Assembly (NCBI GenBank): GCA_946479205.1
Contig: CAMLFJ010000048.1
Coordinates: 1-11,444, forward strand
Origin: an uncultured bacterium
GTDB lineage: Bacteria > Methylomirabilota > Methylomirabilia > Rokubacteriales > CSP1-6
Reading direction: 5' to 3'
Length of the DNA: 11,444 bases
Position numbers and translations under genes: made by a program. The notes under the pieces were generated by a model. The model searched no databases. It was not told where the DNA came from and saw nothing but the letters and a program-made list of their open reading frames with translations. This document shows, in pieces, positions 1 to 6,013 of this stretch. Within the stretch, counting starts at the first letter, position 1. Each line of letters begins with the position of its first letter.

Positions 1-129
1 CTCGAAGTAGTGCCGCCGCTGATTGGCGGTATCGATGCCGCGGAAGCCGGCCCGGAGCGCCAGCTCCACGAGCGCGGGCGTGCGATCTTCCTTCCACGCG
101 GTGCCGTAGAGGAACTCCGGCGCGGTCAC
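1..129 (-). CDS. Aldo/keto reductase, N-terminal part (cut by window edge)
   Basis: Only the first 43 codons are inside the window; the gene reads leftward off the edge. The peptide begins VTAPEFLYGTAWKEDR and continues through ALRAGFRGIDTANQ to RRHYFE. This is the first beta strand and first helix of an aldo/keto reductase TIM barrel, an NAD(P)H-dependent carbonyl reductase of the cytoplasm. D33 in the IDTA motif corresponds to the family's catalytic Asp. The usual partner Tyr lies five residues on, but here the nearest Tyr (Y40) is seven on, so this may be a divergent subgroup. The GTG at 129 is chosen because the family normally starts just before the first strand and because a -10-like box ends 6 nt upstream. 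An in-frame upstream GTG overlaps the preceding stop codon and is less likely. The gene follows the amidohydrolase by 35 nt on the same strand. Substrate unknown. Confidence 0.82.
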   Translation of the reverse strand, partial: MTAPEFLYGTAWKEDRTPALVELALRAGFRGIDTANQRRHYFE

Positions 130-135
130 CGCGCC

Positions 136-144
136 ATTCTGCCA
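136..144 (-). promoter_or_regulatory. Extended -10 promoter element for the aldo/keto reductase
   Basis: On the minus strand the 35-nt gap between the two genes contains TGGCAGAAT. This reads as an extended -10: TGn followed by CAGAAT, with four of six bases matching TATAAT. It ends 6 nt before the GTG start, so transcription would begin at or next to the start codon. No good -35 box is visible 17 nt upstream (GCCCGC). An extended -10 can compensate for that, but the call rests on a short match. Confidence 0.4.
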
Positions 145-164
145 CGAGTGCCCGCCGAGCGGGC

Positions 165-1058
165 TCACGATCCGAGGCGATAGACCCGTCCGGCGGTGTC
201 GTGGAGCACCGCGCGCTGCTCCCCGGCGGAGAGCCCGCCCAGGCCCTCGATGCTCACGCGGACCACCTCGTCGTAGGTCGTCCACAGCTTCTCGATCGGG
301 AAGTTGCTCCCGAACATGCAGCGCGACGGCCCGAAGAGCTCGACGGTCTCCCGGATCACCGGGCCCCACAGATCCACCGAGCACGCCCGCTCGAACGTTC
401 CGAGGCCGGAGAGCTTCACGTGGACATTGGGCGCCGCTGCGAGGGCCCGCATGCCCGCCCGCCAGCGCGCCCAGCCCTCGGGCGCGCGGTCCTCCAGCAT
501 GCCCGCGTGCATGAGCACGAAGGTCACGTGCGGGAAGCCCCGGACCAGCCGCGCGGCCCCCTCCATCTGGCCGGCGAACACCTGCAGCTCGAAGAGCAGC
601 CCGCGCCGTGCCACCTCCCCCAGCCCGCGCCGCCAGGCCGGATCGTCCATCAGATCGGGCCGCGCGGCGAACCGGTAGAGCGGCGCCTCGTGCCAGTGGA
701 GCTGCTGGCGGATGCCGCGCAGCCGCGGATGCTTCGACATGCGGTCGAGCGTGGCGCCGACCGCCGGCGCGGCCAGATCAGCGTAGCCCACGATCGCGTG
801 CGGGAAGCCGTGACGGTCGGCCACCGACTGGACCCAGGCGACTTCCTCCTCCTCCCGTCCGGCCGGCCAGTTGGTCTGCACGTACACGGATCCGACCACC
901 CCCGCGGCGCGGGCCTCGGCCATGTACTCCTCGATCGGGTAGTCCCGGCGGATCGCCGCGTACTCTCCGAAGATGCGGGGCTGCGGCGGCCCCTGCAGCC
1001 ACGCCAGGTCGGCCTGGCGCCAGATGTGATGGTGCGCGTCCACGACGAGCGGGGGCAT
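165..1058 (-). CDS. Amidohydrolase/lactonase of the COG3618 (Amidohydro_2) type
   Basis: This 297-residue protein is a TIM-barrel metal-dependent hydrolase of the amidohydrolase superfamily. The family includes 2-pyrone-4,6-dicarboxylate lactonase and L-fucono-/L-rhamnono-lactonases, so a lactone or similar cyclic ester is the likeliest substrate. The N-terminal strand carries DAHHHIW (H9 and H11 form the HxH pair), and H184 lies in LMHAG near the sixth strand. In many relatives the final strand carries a catalytic Asp in an FGSDWP-like motif. Here the matching segment is CMFGSNFPIEKLW, with Asn at position 252. Length is normal for the family. The ATG at 1058 is the first in-frame start. It has no Shine-Dalgarno sequence, but a strong promoter ends 8 nt upstream, so the mRNA may be leaderless. 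It is transcribed divergently from the esterase operon and is followed by the aldo/keto reductase. The family is clear; the substrate is not. Confidence 0.88.
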   Translation of the reverse strand: MPPLVVDAHHHIWRQADLAWLQGPPQPRIFGEYAAIRRDYPIEEYMAEARAAGVVGSVYVQTNWPAGREEEEVAWVQSVADRHGFPHAIVGYADLAAPAVGATLDRMSKHPRLRGIRQQLHWHEAPLYRFAARPDLMDDPAWRRGLGEVARRGLLFELQVFAGQMEGAARLVRGFPHVTFVLMHAGMLEDRAPEGWARWRAGMRALAAAPNVHVKLSGLGTFERACSVDLWGPVIRETVELFGPSRCMFGSNFPIEKLWTTYDEVVRVSIEGLGGLSAGEQRAVLHDTAGRVYRLGS

Positions 1059-1066
1059 CGGACGCC

Positions 1067-1096
1067 ATCATACGGAGACACGCCGGCGGTTGCCAA
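1067..1096 (-). promoter_or_regulatory. Sigma-70-type promoter of the COG3618 amidohydrolase gene
   Basis: On the minus strand TTGGCA (complement of 1091-1096, five of six consensus bases) is followed after 18 nt by TATGAT (complement of 1067-1072, also five of six). The -10 box ends 8 nt before the ATG at 1058, so the start site should fall at or within a base or two of the start codon. This is the best promoter match in the window. Its -35 box overlaps that of the opposing promoter. Confidence 0.6.
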
Positions 1097-1099
1097 CCG
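1087..1099. repeat. 13-nt inverted repeat shared by two divergent -35 boxes
   Basis: CGGTTGCCAACCG is a perfect 6+1+6 inverted repeat. Its left half supplies TTGCCA, the -35 box of the rightward promoter. Its right half, read on the other strand, supplies TTGGCA, the -35 box of the leftward promoter. A dimeric regulator bound here would block both promoters together. Alternatively, the symmetry may simply result from two -35 boxes lying almost on top of each other. No regulator gene lies in the window. Confidence 0.45.
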
Positions 1100-1119
1100 G
1101 CCCCGTCCCGGCGCAGAAT
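1090..1119 (+). promoter_or_regulatory. Promoter of the esterase-aminotransferase operon
   Basis: TTGCCA (1090-1095) and CAGAAT (1114-1119) are separated by 18 nt. The -35 matches consensus at five of six bases and the -10 at four of six. A start site about 7 nt beyond the -10 box would leave a leader of roughly 15 nt. That leader contains the GAGGAG ribosome-binding site and a tiny upstream ORF starting at 1128. Confidence 0.5.
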
Positions 1120-1130
1120 CCCTGCTCATG

Positions 1131-1136
1131 GAGGAG
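1131..1136 (+). promoter_or_regulatory. Shine-Dalgarno site that fixes the esterase start
   Basis: GAGGAG lies 4 nt before the ATG at 1141. It argues against an in-frame upstream start near 1090, which would place the coding sequence across the promoter and add 17 residues with no family resemblance. Confidence 0.65.
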
Positions 1137-1140
1137 CCCC

Positions 1141-2028
1141 ATGGCTGACCGCGGCATCGACGCTGTTCGCGCGCACCTCGCGAAGCTGCCCCCGTCCGAC
1201 TCGCTGACCACCGCCGAGCGCCGCGCCCAGTACGAGCGGGCCGAGAAGGTCTTCCCGACTCCGCCCGAGGTCAAGGTGGAGCGCGTGAACGCCCCCACCG
1301 CGCCCGCCGAGTGGCTGCGCCCGCCATCTGCGGCGCCCGGCCGCGTGGTGCTCTACCTCCACGGCGGCGGCTACGTCATCGGCTCCCCGCGCTCGCATCG
1401 CCACCTGGCCGCCGCCATCGCGGGCGCCGCGGGGGCCAGCGCGCTCCTGCTCGACTACCGCCTGGCCCCCGAGCATCCCTATCCCGCGGCGGTGGAGGAC
1501 GCGACCGCCGCGTACCGCTGGCTGCTGGACCAGGCCATCGCCCCCGGGCACATCGTGATCGCGGGCGACTCCGCGGGCGGCGGGCTCACGGTGGCCACCC
1601 TGCTCGCCCTGCGCGAGGCGCGCGTGCCGCTGCCCGCGGCCGGCGTCTGCATCTCGCCCTGGGTGGATCTCACCTGCGGCGGCGCCAGCTACGCGACGAA
1701 GGCCGACGCCGATCCGATCGTGCGCCGCGCCGGGGTCGAGGAGATGGCACAGGCCTATCTCGGGGCCACCCCGCCCCGGACCCCGCTCGCCTCGCCGCTC
1801 TTCGCGGACCTGCGCGGCCTGCCGCCGCTGCTGATCCACGTCGGCACGGACGAGGTGCTGCTCGACGACGCGGTCCAGCTCGCCGACCGGGCGAAGGCGG
1901 CCGGCGTGGACGCCACCCTGGAGGTCTACGACCACATGATCCACGTGTGGCACTGGTTCCTGCCGATGCTCGACGAGGCCCAGACCGCGGTGGACGGGAT
2001 CGGCCGGTTCGTGAGGAGACACGCATGA
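1141..2028 (+). CDS. Alpha/beta-hydrolase fold-3 esterase (hormone-sensitive lipase family)
   Basis: This 295-residue cytoplasmic serine esterase has the full signature of the bacterial HSL family (family IV, PF07859). HGGG at 74-77 forms the oxyanion hole and GDSAGG at 142-147 carries the nucleophile S144. D237 (in HVGTDEVLLDD) and H268 (in DHMIHVW) complete the triad. YRLAPEHPYPAA at 106-117 is another family hallmark. Such enzymes hydrolyse short-chain esters; physiological substrates are rarely known. The first ~50 residues form the usual helical cap. The ATG at 1141 is chosen for its GAGGAG site and family-typical N-terminus. It is first in a plus-strand run, and its TGA overlaps the next ATG by 4 nt (ATGA), which implies translational coupling to the aminotransferase. 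Confidence 0.92.
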   Translation: MADRGIDAVRAHLAKLPPSDSLTTAERRAQYERAEKVFPTPPEVKVERVNAPTAPAEWLRPPSAAPGRVVLYLHGGGYVIGSPRSHRHLAAAIAGAAGASALLLDYRLAPEHPYPAAVEDATAAYRWLLDQAIAPGHIVIAGDSAGGGLTVATLLALREARVPLPAAGVCISPWVDLTCGGASYATKADADPIVRRAGVEEMAQAYLGATPPRTPLASPLFADLRGLPPLLIHVGTDEVLLDDAVQLADRAKAAGVDATLEVYDHMIHVWHWFLPMLDEAQTAVDGIGRFVRRHA

Positions 2029-2939
2029 CCACCCGCATCGCCTACTTCAACGGCCGGCTCGTCCCTGAAACCCAGGTGGTGATCCCCTACCGCGACCGGA
2101 GCTTCAACCGCGGCGACGGCTGCTTCGACATGACGCGCACCTTCGACGGCCGCATCTTCCGCCTCGAGGAGCACGTCGAGCGGCTCTATCGCTCGCTCGC
2201 CTACCTGGGGATCGACGTGGGCCTCGAGCCGAAGGAGATGATCACGATCACCGAGGAGGTCGTCGAGCGGAACGAGCCCCTGCGGGCCTCCGTCGGCGAC
2301 TGGTGGGTGGCCCAGCGGATCAGCCGCGGCGTGGACGCGATCGGCGACGAGGGCTGGGCGCACACCGGCCCCCAGGTGATCGTGGACTGCACCCCGCTGC
2401 CGCTCCGCAAGCGCGCGGCCCACTTCCGCGACGGCATCGACGTGGTGGTGCCCTCGATCCGGCGCACGCCGCCTTCGATCCTCAGCCCGCGGGCCAAGAC
2501 CCACAACTATCTGAACCTCATCCTGGCCGACCGCGAGGTCAAGCGCGGCAATCCCGACGCGTGGTCGGTGCTCCTCGACGAGCACGGCAACCTCTGCGAG
2601 GGGGTCGGCAGCAACATCTTCGTGGTGCGCGGCGGCCGCGTCTACACGCCGCGCGAGCAGTACGTGCTCCCCGGCGTGAGTCGCCGGACCGCGATGGAGA
2701 TGGCCGCGCAGCTCGGCATCCCCTGCGAGGAGCGGGACCTCGACGTCTACGACGCGGTGACCGCCGACGAGGTCTTCCTGACCTCGACCAGCCTCTGCCT
2801 CTGCGGCGTCCGCTCGGTCAACGGCCAGCCGATCGGCGACGGCCGGGTGCCCGGGCCCGTCACGAAGCGGCTGACCGACGCCTACGTGGCGCTGGTCGGC
2901 ACCGACTTCGTGGCCCAGTACCTGGCGCGGCTGGGCTGA
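2025..2939 (+). CDS. Class IV PLP-dependent aminotransferase
   Basis: This 304-residue fold-type IV transaminase belongs to the branched-chain/D-amino-acid aminotransferase superfamily. RGDGCFDMTRTFDG at 29-42 and LEEHVERL at 47-54 form the N-terminal domain signature. K158 in SPRAKTHNYLN is the predicted PLP-binding lysine. E192 in CEGVGSNIF and LPGVSR at 215-220 are the C-terminal cofactor-binding motifs. It transfers an amino group between an amino acid or amine and a 2-oxo acid. Branched-chain, D-amino-acid and R-selective amine transaminases, and also aminodeoxychorismate lyase, share this fold, and the motifs alone do not separate them. GAGGAG at 2013-2018 lies 6 nt before the ATG. It overlaps the preceding esterase by 4 nt and is followed 12 nt later by a second hydrolase. 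The lack of other biosynthetic genes makes a catabolic or modifying role more likely than isoleucine/valine synthesis; that is inference. Confidence 0.9.
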   Translation: MTTRIAYFNGRLVPETQVVIPYRDRSFNRGDGCFDMTRTFDGRIFRLEEHVERLYRSLAYLGIDVGLEPKEMITITEEVVERNEPLRASVGDWWVAQRISRGVDAIGDEGWAHTGPQVIVDCTPLPLRKRAAHFRDGIDVVVPSIRRTPPSILSPRAKTHNYLNLILADREVKRGNPDAWSVLLDEHGNLCEGVGSNIFVVRGGRVYTPREQYVLPGVSRRTAMEMAAQLGIPCEERDLDVYDAVTADEVFLTSTSLCLCGVRSVNGQPIGDGRVPGPVTKRLTDAYVALVGTDFVAQYLARLG

Positions 2940-2951
2940 CGCATTCATCGC

Positions 2952-3863
2952 ATGGCGCTCCCCGTTCGCTTCGACACCACCGGGCCCTACGAGGTCGAGC
3001 AGACCGACACGCCGTTCGCGCGTCCGGACGGCGTCGAGCTCCTGGCTCGCGTCTACCGGCCCCTCGGCGAGCCGCAGGGTCCGCTGGGCGCGCTGGTCTA
3101 CGTGCACGGTGGCGCGTGGGCGCGGCTCGACCGCACCGCCGACGCGATCCTGTGCGGCGCGCTCGCCGCCTCGGGCGCGGTGGTGATCGCGCTCGATTTC
3201 CGCCAGGCCCCGGATCATCGGTACCCGGCGGCGAGCGCCGACGTCGCGGCCGGCGTGCGCTACGCGCGCGCCCACGCGCCGCGGCTGGGGGTGGACCCGG
3301 CCCGCATCGGGATCCTCGGCTGCTCGAGCGGCGGGCTTCTGTCGCTGCTCCACGCCCTCAAGCCGGCCGCGCCGGAGCACGCGGGCACGCCGATCGTCGG
3401 GCCGGACGGCGCCCTCGATGCGCGCCCGCGCGACGCGTCGGTCGCCTTCGTGGTCGCCCTGTACCCGGTCGCGGATCCGCTGGCCCGGTACCGCTACGCG
3501 CTGTCTCGCGAGCACGAGCCGCCGCCCCCGTCGGGCTTCGACGCCAAGCGGCTGATCGCCTCGCACCGGGCGTTCTTCGCGGACGAGGCCGCGATGGCCG
3601 CGACCAGCGTGACCCGGATCGTCTCGGCGGGCGAGGCCACCGCCTTGCCCCCGATCTGGGTCGGCCAGCCCGACCAGGACGACAACGTGCCCGCGGCCAT
3701 CACCGAGGCCTTCGTGCGGGCCTACCGCGGCGCGGGCGGCCCGGTCGAGCACGCGCACTTCCCCGACGCCCGCCACGGCTTCATGCAGCAGGCGAGCCCG
3801 GACACCGACAAGGGCGTCGCGCTCATCCGCGACTTCGTCGGCCGGCGGCTCGCCGGAGGCTGA
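2952..3863 (+). CDS. Alpha/beta-hydrolase (esterase/peptidase-like), second of the operon
   Basis: This 303-residue alpha/beta-hydrolase has HGGAW at 52-56 as oxyanion motif and a nucleophile elbow GCSSG at 123-127 with S125. A likely acid lies in GQPDQDDNVP (D241, D243 or D244), and H275 in DARHGFM is the catalytic base. DFRQAPDHRYPAA at 82-94 matches the HSL-like and acyl-peptide-hydrolase-like esterases. The sequence differs from the first esterase (Cys before the Ser, short oxyanion motif), so it is not a recent duplicate. It starts with ATG 12 nt after the aminotransferase stop with no clear Shine-Dalgarno site, so it probably depends on coupling. Its TGA shares one base with the next ATG. 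Substrate unknown; esters, carbamates or small amides are all possible. Confidence 0.88.
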   Translation: MALPVRFDTTGPYEVEQTDTPFARPDGVELLARVYRPLGEPQGPLGALVYVHGGAWARLDRTADAILCGALAASGAVVIALDFRQAPDHRYPAASADVAAGVRYARAHAPRLGVDPARIGILGCSSGGLLSLLHALKPAAPEHAGTPIVGPDGALDARPRDASVAFVVALYPVADPLARYRYALSREHEPPPPSGFDAKRLIASHRAFFADEAAMAATSVTRIVSAGEATALPPIWVGQPDQDDNVPAAITEAFVRAYRGAGGPVEHAHFPDARHGFMQQASPDTDKGVALIRDFVGRRLAGG

Positions 3864-4717
3864 TGGCCGAGCCCTTTCCGATCATCCGGCAGCCCGCGGA
3901 GGCCACGCGCGCGCCGGTCCTGGTGAGCGTGCCGCACTACGGCACCCAGCCCCTTCCCCACGTCACCCGCGACGACTACTGCGAGGCCCGCTTCGAGACC
4001 TTCGCCTACGGGTTCGCCGACGTGTTCGCGGCCGACCTCTACAGCGACCTGCACGAGCACGGGGCCACCGTCCTGGCCACCCCGTTCTCCCGCATGTTCG
4101 TGGACGTCAATCGCCGCCGCGACGACTTCGAGCACCACGACGGCGTGGTGCGGTCCCGCCGCGGGGTGGTGCGCACCCACACCATGCGGGAGGCGCCCAT
4201 CTTCAGCCGGCCCCTGGCGCTCGCCGACCTCGAGCAGCGCCTGCAGACCCTCTACGACCCGTACTACGCCGCGCTGGAGCGCCTGCTCGGCCACATCCAG
4301 ACCACCTACGGCTACGCCATGCTGCTCGACGGTCACACCGGCAGCCCGCGGCGGATGCAGGACCACCAGGTCATCATCGGCACGCGCCGCGGGGTCACCT
4401 GCGCGCCCGAGCTGGCCGAGACGGTGGCCGCGATCTTCACCCGCCACGGCTTCGAGGTGCACGACAACGTCAGCGGCTACACCGGCGGCAACATCGTGGC
4501 CACCTTCGGCCAGCCGGCCACCCGCCGGGTCCACGCGCTCCAGCTCGAGATCAACTCCTCCCTCCTGATGGTCACCGACCGCGAGGCGCTCATCCCGCTG
4601 ATCTCGAGCGGGGGCGTCCCCGAGAAGGCGGAGGCCAACATCGCGCGCGTGCGCCGGTGCCTGGCGGACGTGATGGCCGCCCTGCCCGCGGTCCTCGCCT
4701 CCGTGCACGAGCCATAA
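3863..4717 (+). CDS. N-formylglutamate amidohydrolase-like protein (PF05013)
   Basis: This 284-residue protein resembles N-formylglutamate amidohydrolases, zinc enzymes that remove formyl or related acyl groups from an amino acid nitrogen. Family landmarks are SVPHYG at 22-27, the DVNRRRDD block at 81-88, LLDGHTGS at 154-161 with probable metal ligands D156 and H158, SGYTGGN at 204-210, and LQLEIN at 227-231 with E229. In histidine catabolism the homologue HutG makes glutamate from N-formylglutamate. No other hut genes are present here, so it more likely acts on another N-acyl or cyclic amide compound. A GGAGG at 3855-3859 sits only 3 nt before the ATG, and the start overlaps the preceding stop (TGATG), so translation is coupled. 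Function is inferred from family only. Confidence 0.83.
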   Translation: MAEPFPIIRQPAEATRAPVLVSVPHYGTQPLPHVTRDDYCEARFETFAYGFADVFAADLYSDLHEHGATVLATPFSRMFVDVNRRRDDFEHHDGVVRSRRGVVRTHTMREAPIFSRPLALADLEQRLQTLYDPYYAALERLLGHIQTTYGYAMLLDGHTGSPRRMQDHQVIIGTRRGVTCAPELAETVAAIFTRHGFEVHDNVSGYTGGNIVATFGQPATRRVHALQLEINSSLLMVTDREALIPLISSGGVPEKAEANIARVRRCLADVMAALPAVLASVHEP

Positions 4718-4722
4718 CAGGG

Positions 4723-4728
4723 TAAAAT
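4723..4728 (+). promoter_or_regulatory. -10-like TAAAAT just upstream of the deacetylase start
   Basis: The 17-nt gap before the deacetylase gene holds TAAAAT, five of six consensus bases and one of the few AT-rich spots in the window. It ends 6 nt before the ATG at 4735, and no Shine-Dalgarno site fits in the gap. No convincing -35 box is found at 16-18 nt spacing (around 4700-4705). An internal promoter giving a leaderless deacetylase mRNA is possible. Confidence 0.4.
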
Positions 4729-4734
4729 CACGTC

Positions 4735-5478
4735 ATGTCCAACTCCGACCGCAAGCTCGAGATCGTGACCGAGGTGCCCGAGTCCGCCATGGTGGTCTTC
4801 GCCCATCCCGACGATGCCGAGATCGGCTCGGGCGGGGTCATCGCCAGCTGGGTGGCCGCCGGCTGCGAGGTGAGCTACGTGCTGTGCACCAACGGCGACG
4901 CGGGCACCGCCGACCGCGACCTGGCCCCGGCCGAGCTGGCCCGCAAGCGGGCCCACGAGCAGCGGGCCGCCGCCGACTTCATGGGGGTGCGCCACCTGGA
5001 GATGCTGGGCTACCCCGACGGCCGGCTCGAGGACACGCGCGAGTTCCTGGGCGACGTGGTCCGGGCCATCCGCCGCCACCGCCCCCATACCGTCTTCGTG
5101 CACGACCCCTATCGCATGAAGGGCTTCCAGCACCGCGACCACCGCAAGGCCGGCATCGCCACCACCGACGCGGTCTATCCCTACGCCCGCGACCACCTGC
5201 ACTTCGCCGAGCACATCACCGACGAGGGCCTCGAGCCCCACAAGGTGCGCGAGCTCTGGTACTGGGGCGCCGACGAGGCGGATGTCATCGTGGACGTGAC
5301 CGCGGGGATCGAGCGGCAGATCGCCGCCCTGGTGCGCCACCAGAGCCAGATGCCCGGCTTCAACGTGCCGGAGGGCGTGACCATCGGCGAGCGCGTCAAG
5401 AAGGGCGCCGCCGAGCTGGCCGCTCCCTACGGCTTCGAGTACGGCGCCGCGTTCCGCCGGCTGATCGCCCGGCGGTAG
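4735..5478 (+). CDS. PIG-L/LmbE-family zinc deacetylase
   Basis: This 247-residue protein belongs to the LmbE/PIG-L family, zinc enzymes that deacetylate N-acetylglucosamine-type sugars in lipids, antibiotics and low-molecular-weight thiols (MshB, BshB). AHPDDAEIGSGG at 23-34 gives the zinc ligands H24 and D27 and the probable catalytic base D26. HRDHR at 133-137 provides the third ligand, H136. GYPDGRL at 92-98 is also typical. There is no signal peptide, so it is cytoplasmic. It is last in the plus-strand run, 17 nt after the amidohydrolase-like gene, and may have its own -10 box. Its last 52 nt overlap the convergent DUF4126 gene. Thiol biosynthesis is not supported because no glycosyltransferase or ligase partner is near. 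An unknown N-acyl substrate, fitting the other amide-cleaving genes, is equally likely. Confidence 0.9.
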   Translation: MSNSDRKLEIVTEVPESAMVVFAHPDDAEIGSGGVIASWVAAGCEVSYVLCTNGDAGTADRDLAPAELARKRAHEQRAAADFMGVRHLEMLGYPDGRLEDTREFLGDVVRAIRRHRPHTVFVHDPYRMKGFQHRDHRKAGIATTDAVYPYARDHLHFAEHITDEGLEPHKVRELWYWGADEADVIVDVTAGIERQIAALVRHQSQMPGFNVPEGVTIGERVKKGAAELAAPYGFEYGAAFRRLIARR

Positions 5479-6008
5479 ACACACCCCAGGCCGACCAGCA
5501 CGAGGACGACGAGCCCGGCGGCCAGCACCGGGGCCAGCACCGCGAGCAGGCTCAGCGAGAGCGCGCCCGTCAGCTCGCCGGTGGCCACCACCGGGTTGCC
5601 GAGTCCGGCCGTCCACGCCGAGGAGTGCAGCCGCAGGAGCGTCGTGCCCGACTGCACGAGCCCGGCCGCCCCGCCGCCCGCCACGATCGCCAGCGTCCAC
5701 CGCAGCAGCGGAGAGAGCTCCGGGGTGACCGCGGCCCAGGTGATGACGCCGGCCGCGATCGCGGTGGGCGTGGCGACCGCGTCCAGCAGGTTGTCCAGCC
5801 AGGGCACGTAGTAGGCGGCGACCTCGAGGATCGTCGCGGTCGCCAGGGCCACGAGGGCCGCGTCGGCCGCGAGCCACGTCATGTCGCTGGTCAGCTCCAG
5901 GTAGCCGAGGCGCGCCGCCACGCCGGTGAAGAGGAGCGGGACGAACACCCGGAACCCCACCGCCGCGCTCAGCGCCAGGCCCGCGAAGACGCCGATCAGC
6001 GCGTCCAC
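5427..6008 (-). CDS. DUF4126 family integral membrane protein
   Basis: This 193-residue protein is strongly hydrophobic. Likely membrane segments lie near residues 3-24, 48-66, 82-96, 103-119 and 146-176. Features seen in DUF4126 proteins include FAGLALSAAVGFRVFVPLL near the start, YYVPWLDNLLDAVATP at 66-81 and AGLGNP at 134-139. The family's biochemical function is unknown. The GTG at 6008 is chosen because the family begins right before the first helix and the upstream open frame overlaps the hydrolase gene out of frame. It lies 5 nt after the hydrolase stop with an AGGGG-like site, so the two are co-transcribed. The 3' end runs 52 nt into the convergent deacetylase gene. The basic tail ends in NAAPYSKP. 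Confidence 0.8.
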   Translation of the reverse strand: MDALIGVFAGLALSAAVGFRVFVPLLFTGVAARLGYLELTSDMTWLAADAALVALATATILEVAAYYVPWLDNLLDAVATPTAIAAGVITWAAVTPELSPLLRWTLAIVAGGGAAGLVQSGTTLLRLHSSAWTAGLGNPVVATGELTGALSLSLLAVLAPVLAAGLVVLVLVGLGCVYRRAISRRNAAPYSKP

Positions 6009-6013
6009 TGCCC

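Noticed and set aside
1090..1140. Upstream in-frame start extending the first esterase by 17 residues
   Set aside because: The extension overlaps the promoter -35 and -10 boxes and has no family similarity; ATG 1141 has a Shine-Dalgarno site.
1926..3776. A 616-codon open frame on the minus strand opposite the aminotransferase and second hydrolase
   Set aside because: Composition is typical of antisense shadows in GC-rich DNA (Arg, Gly, Val, His and Asp rich, no motifs). The plus strand carries complete enzymes with intact active sites.
3863..4717. Assigning this gene as hutG of histidine utilisation
   Set aside because: No hutH, hutU or hutI lies nearby and the N-terminal motif is SVPHYG rather than the SSPHSG-type of HutG-like enzymes, so only the broad family is supported.
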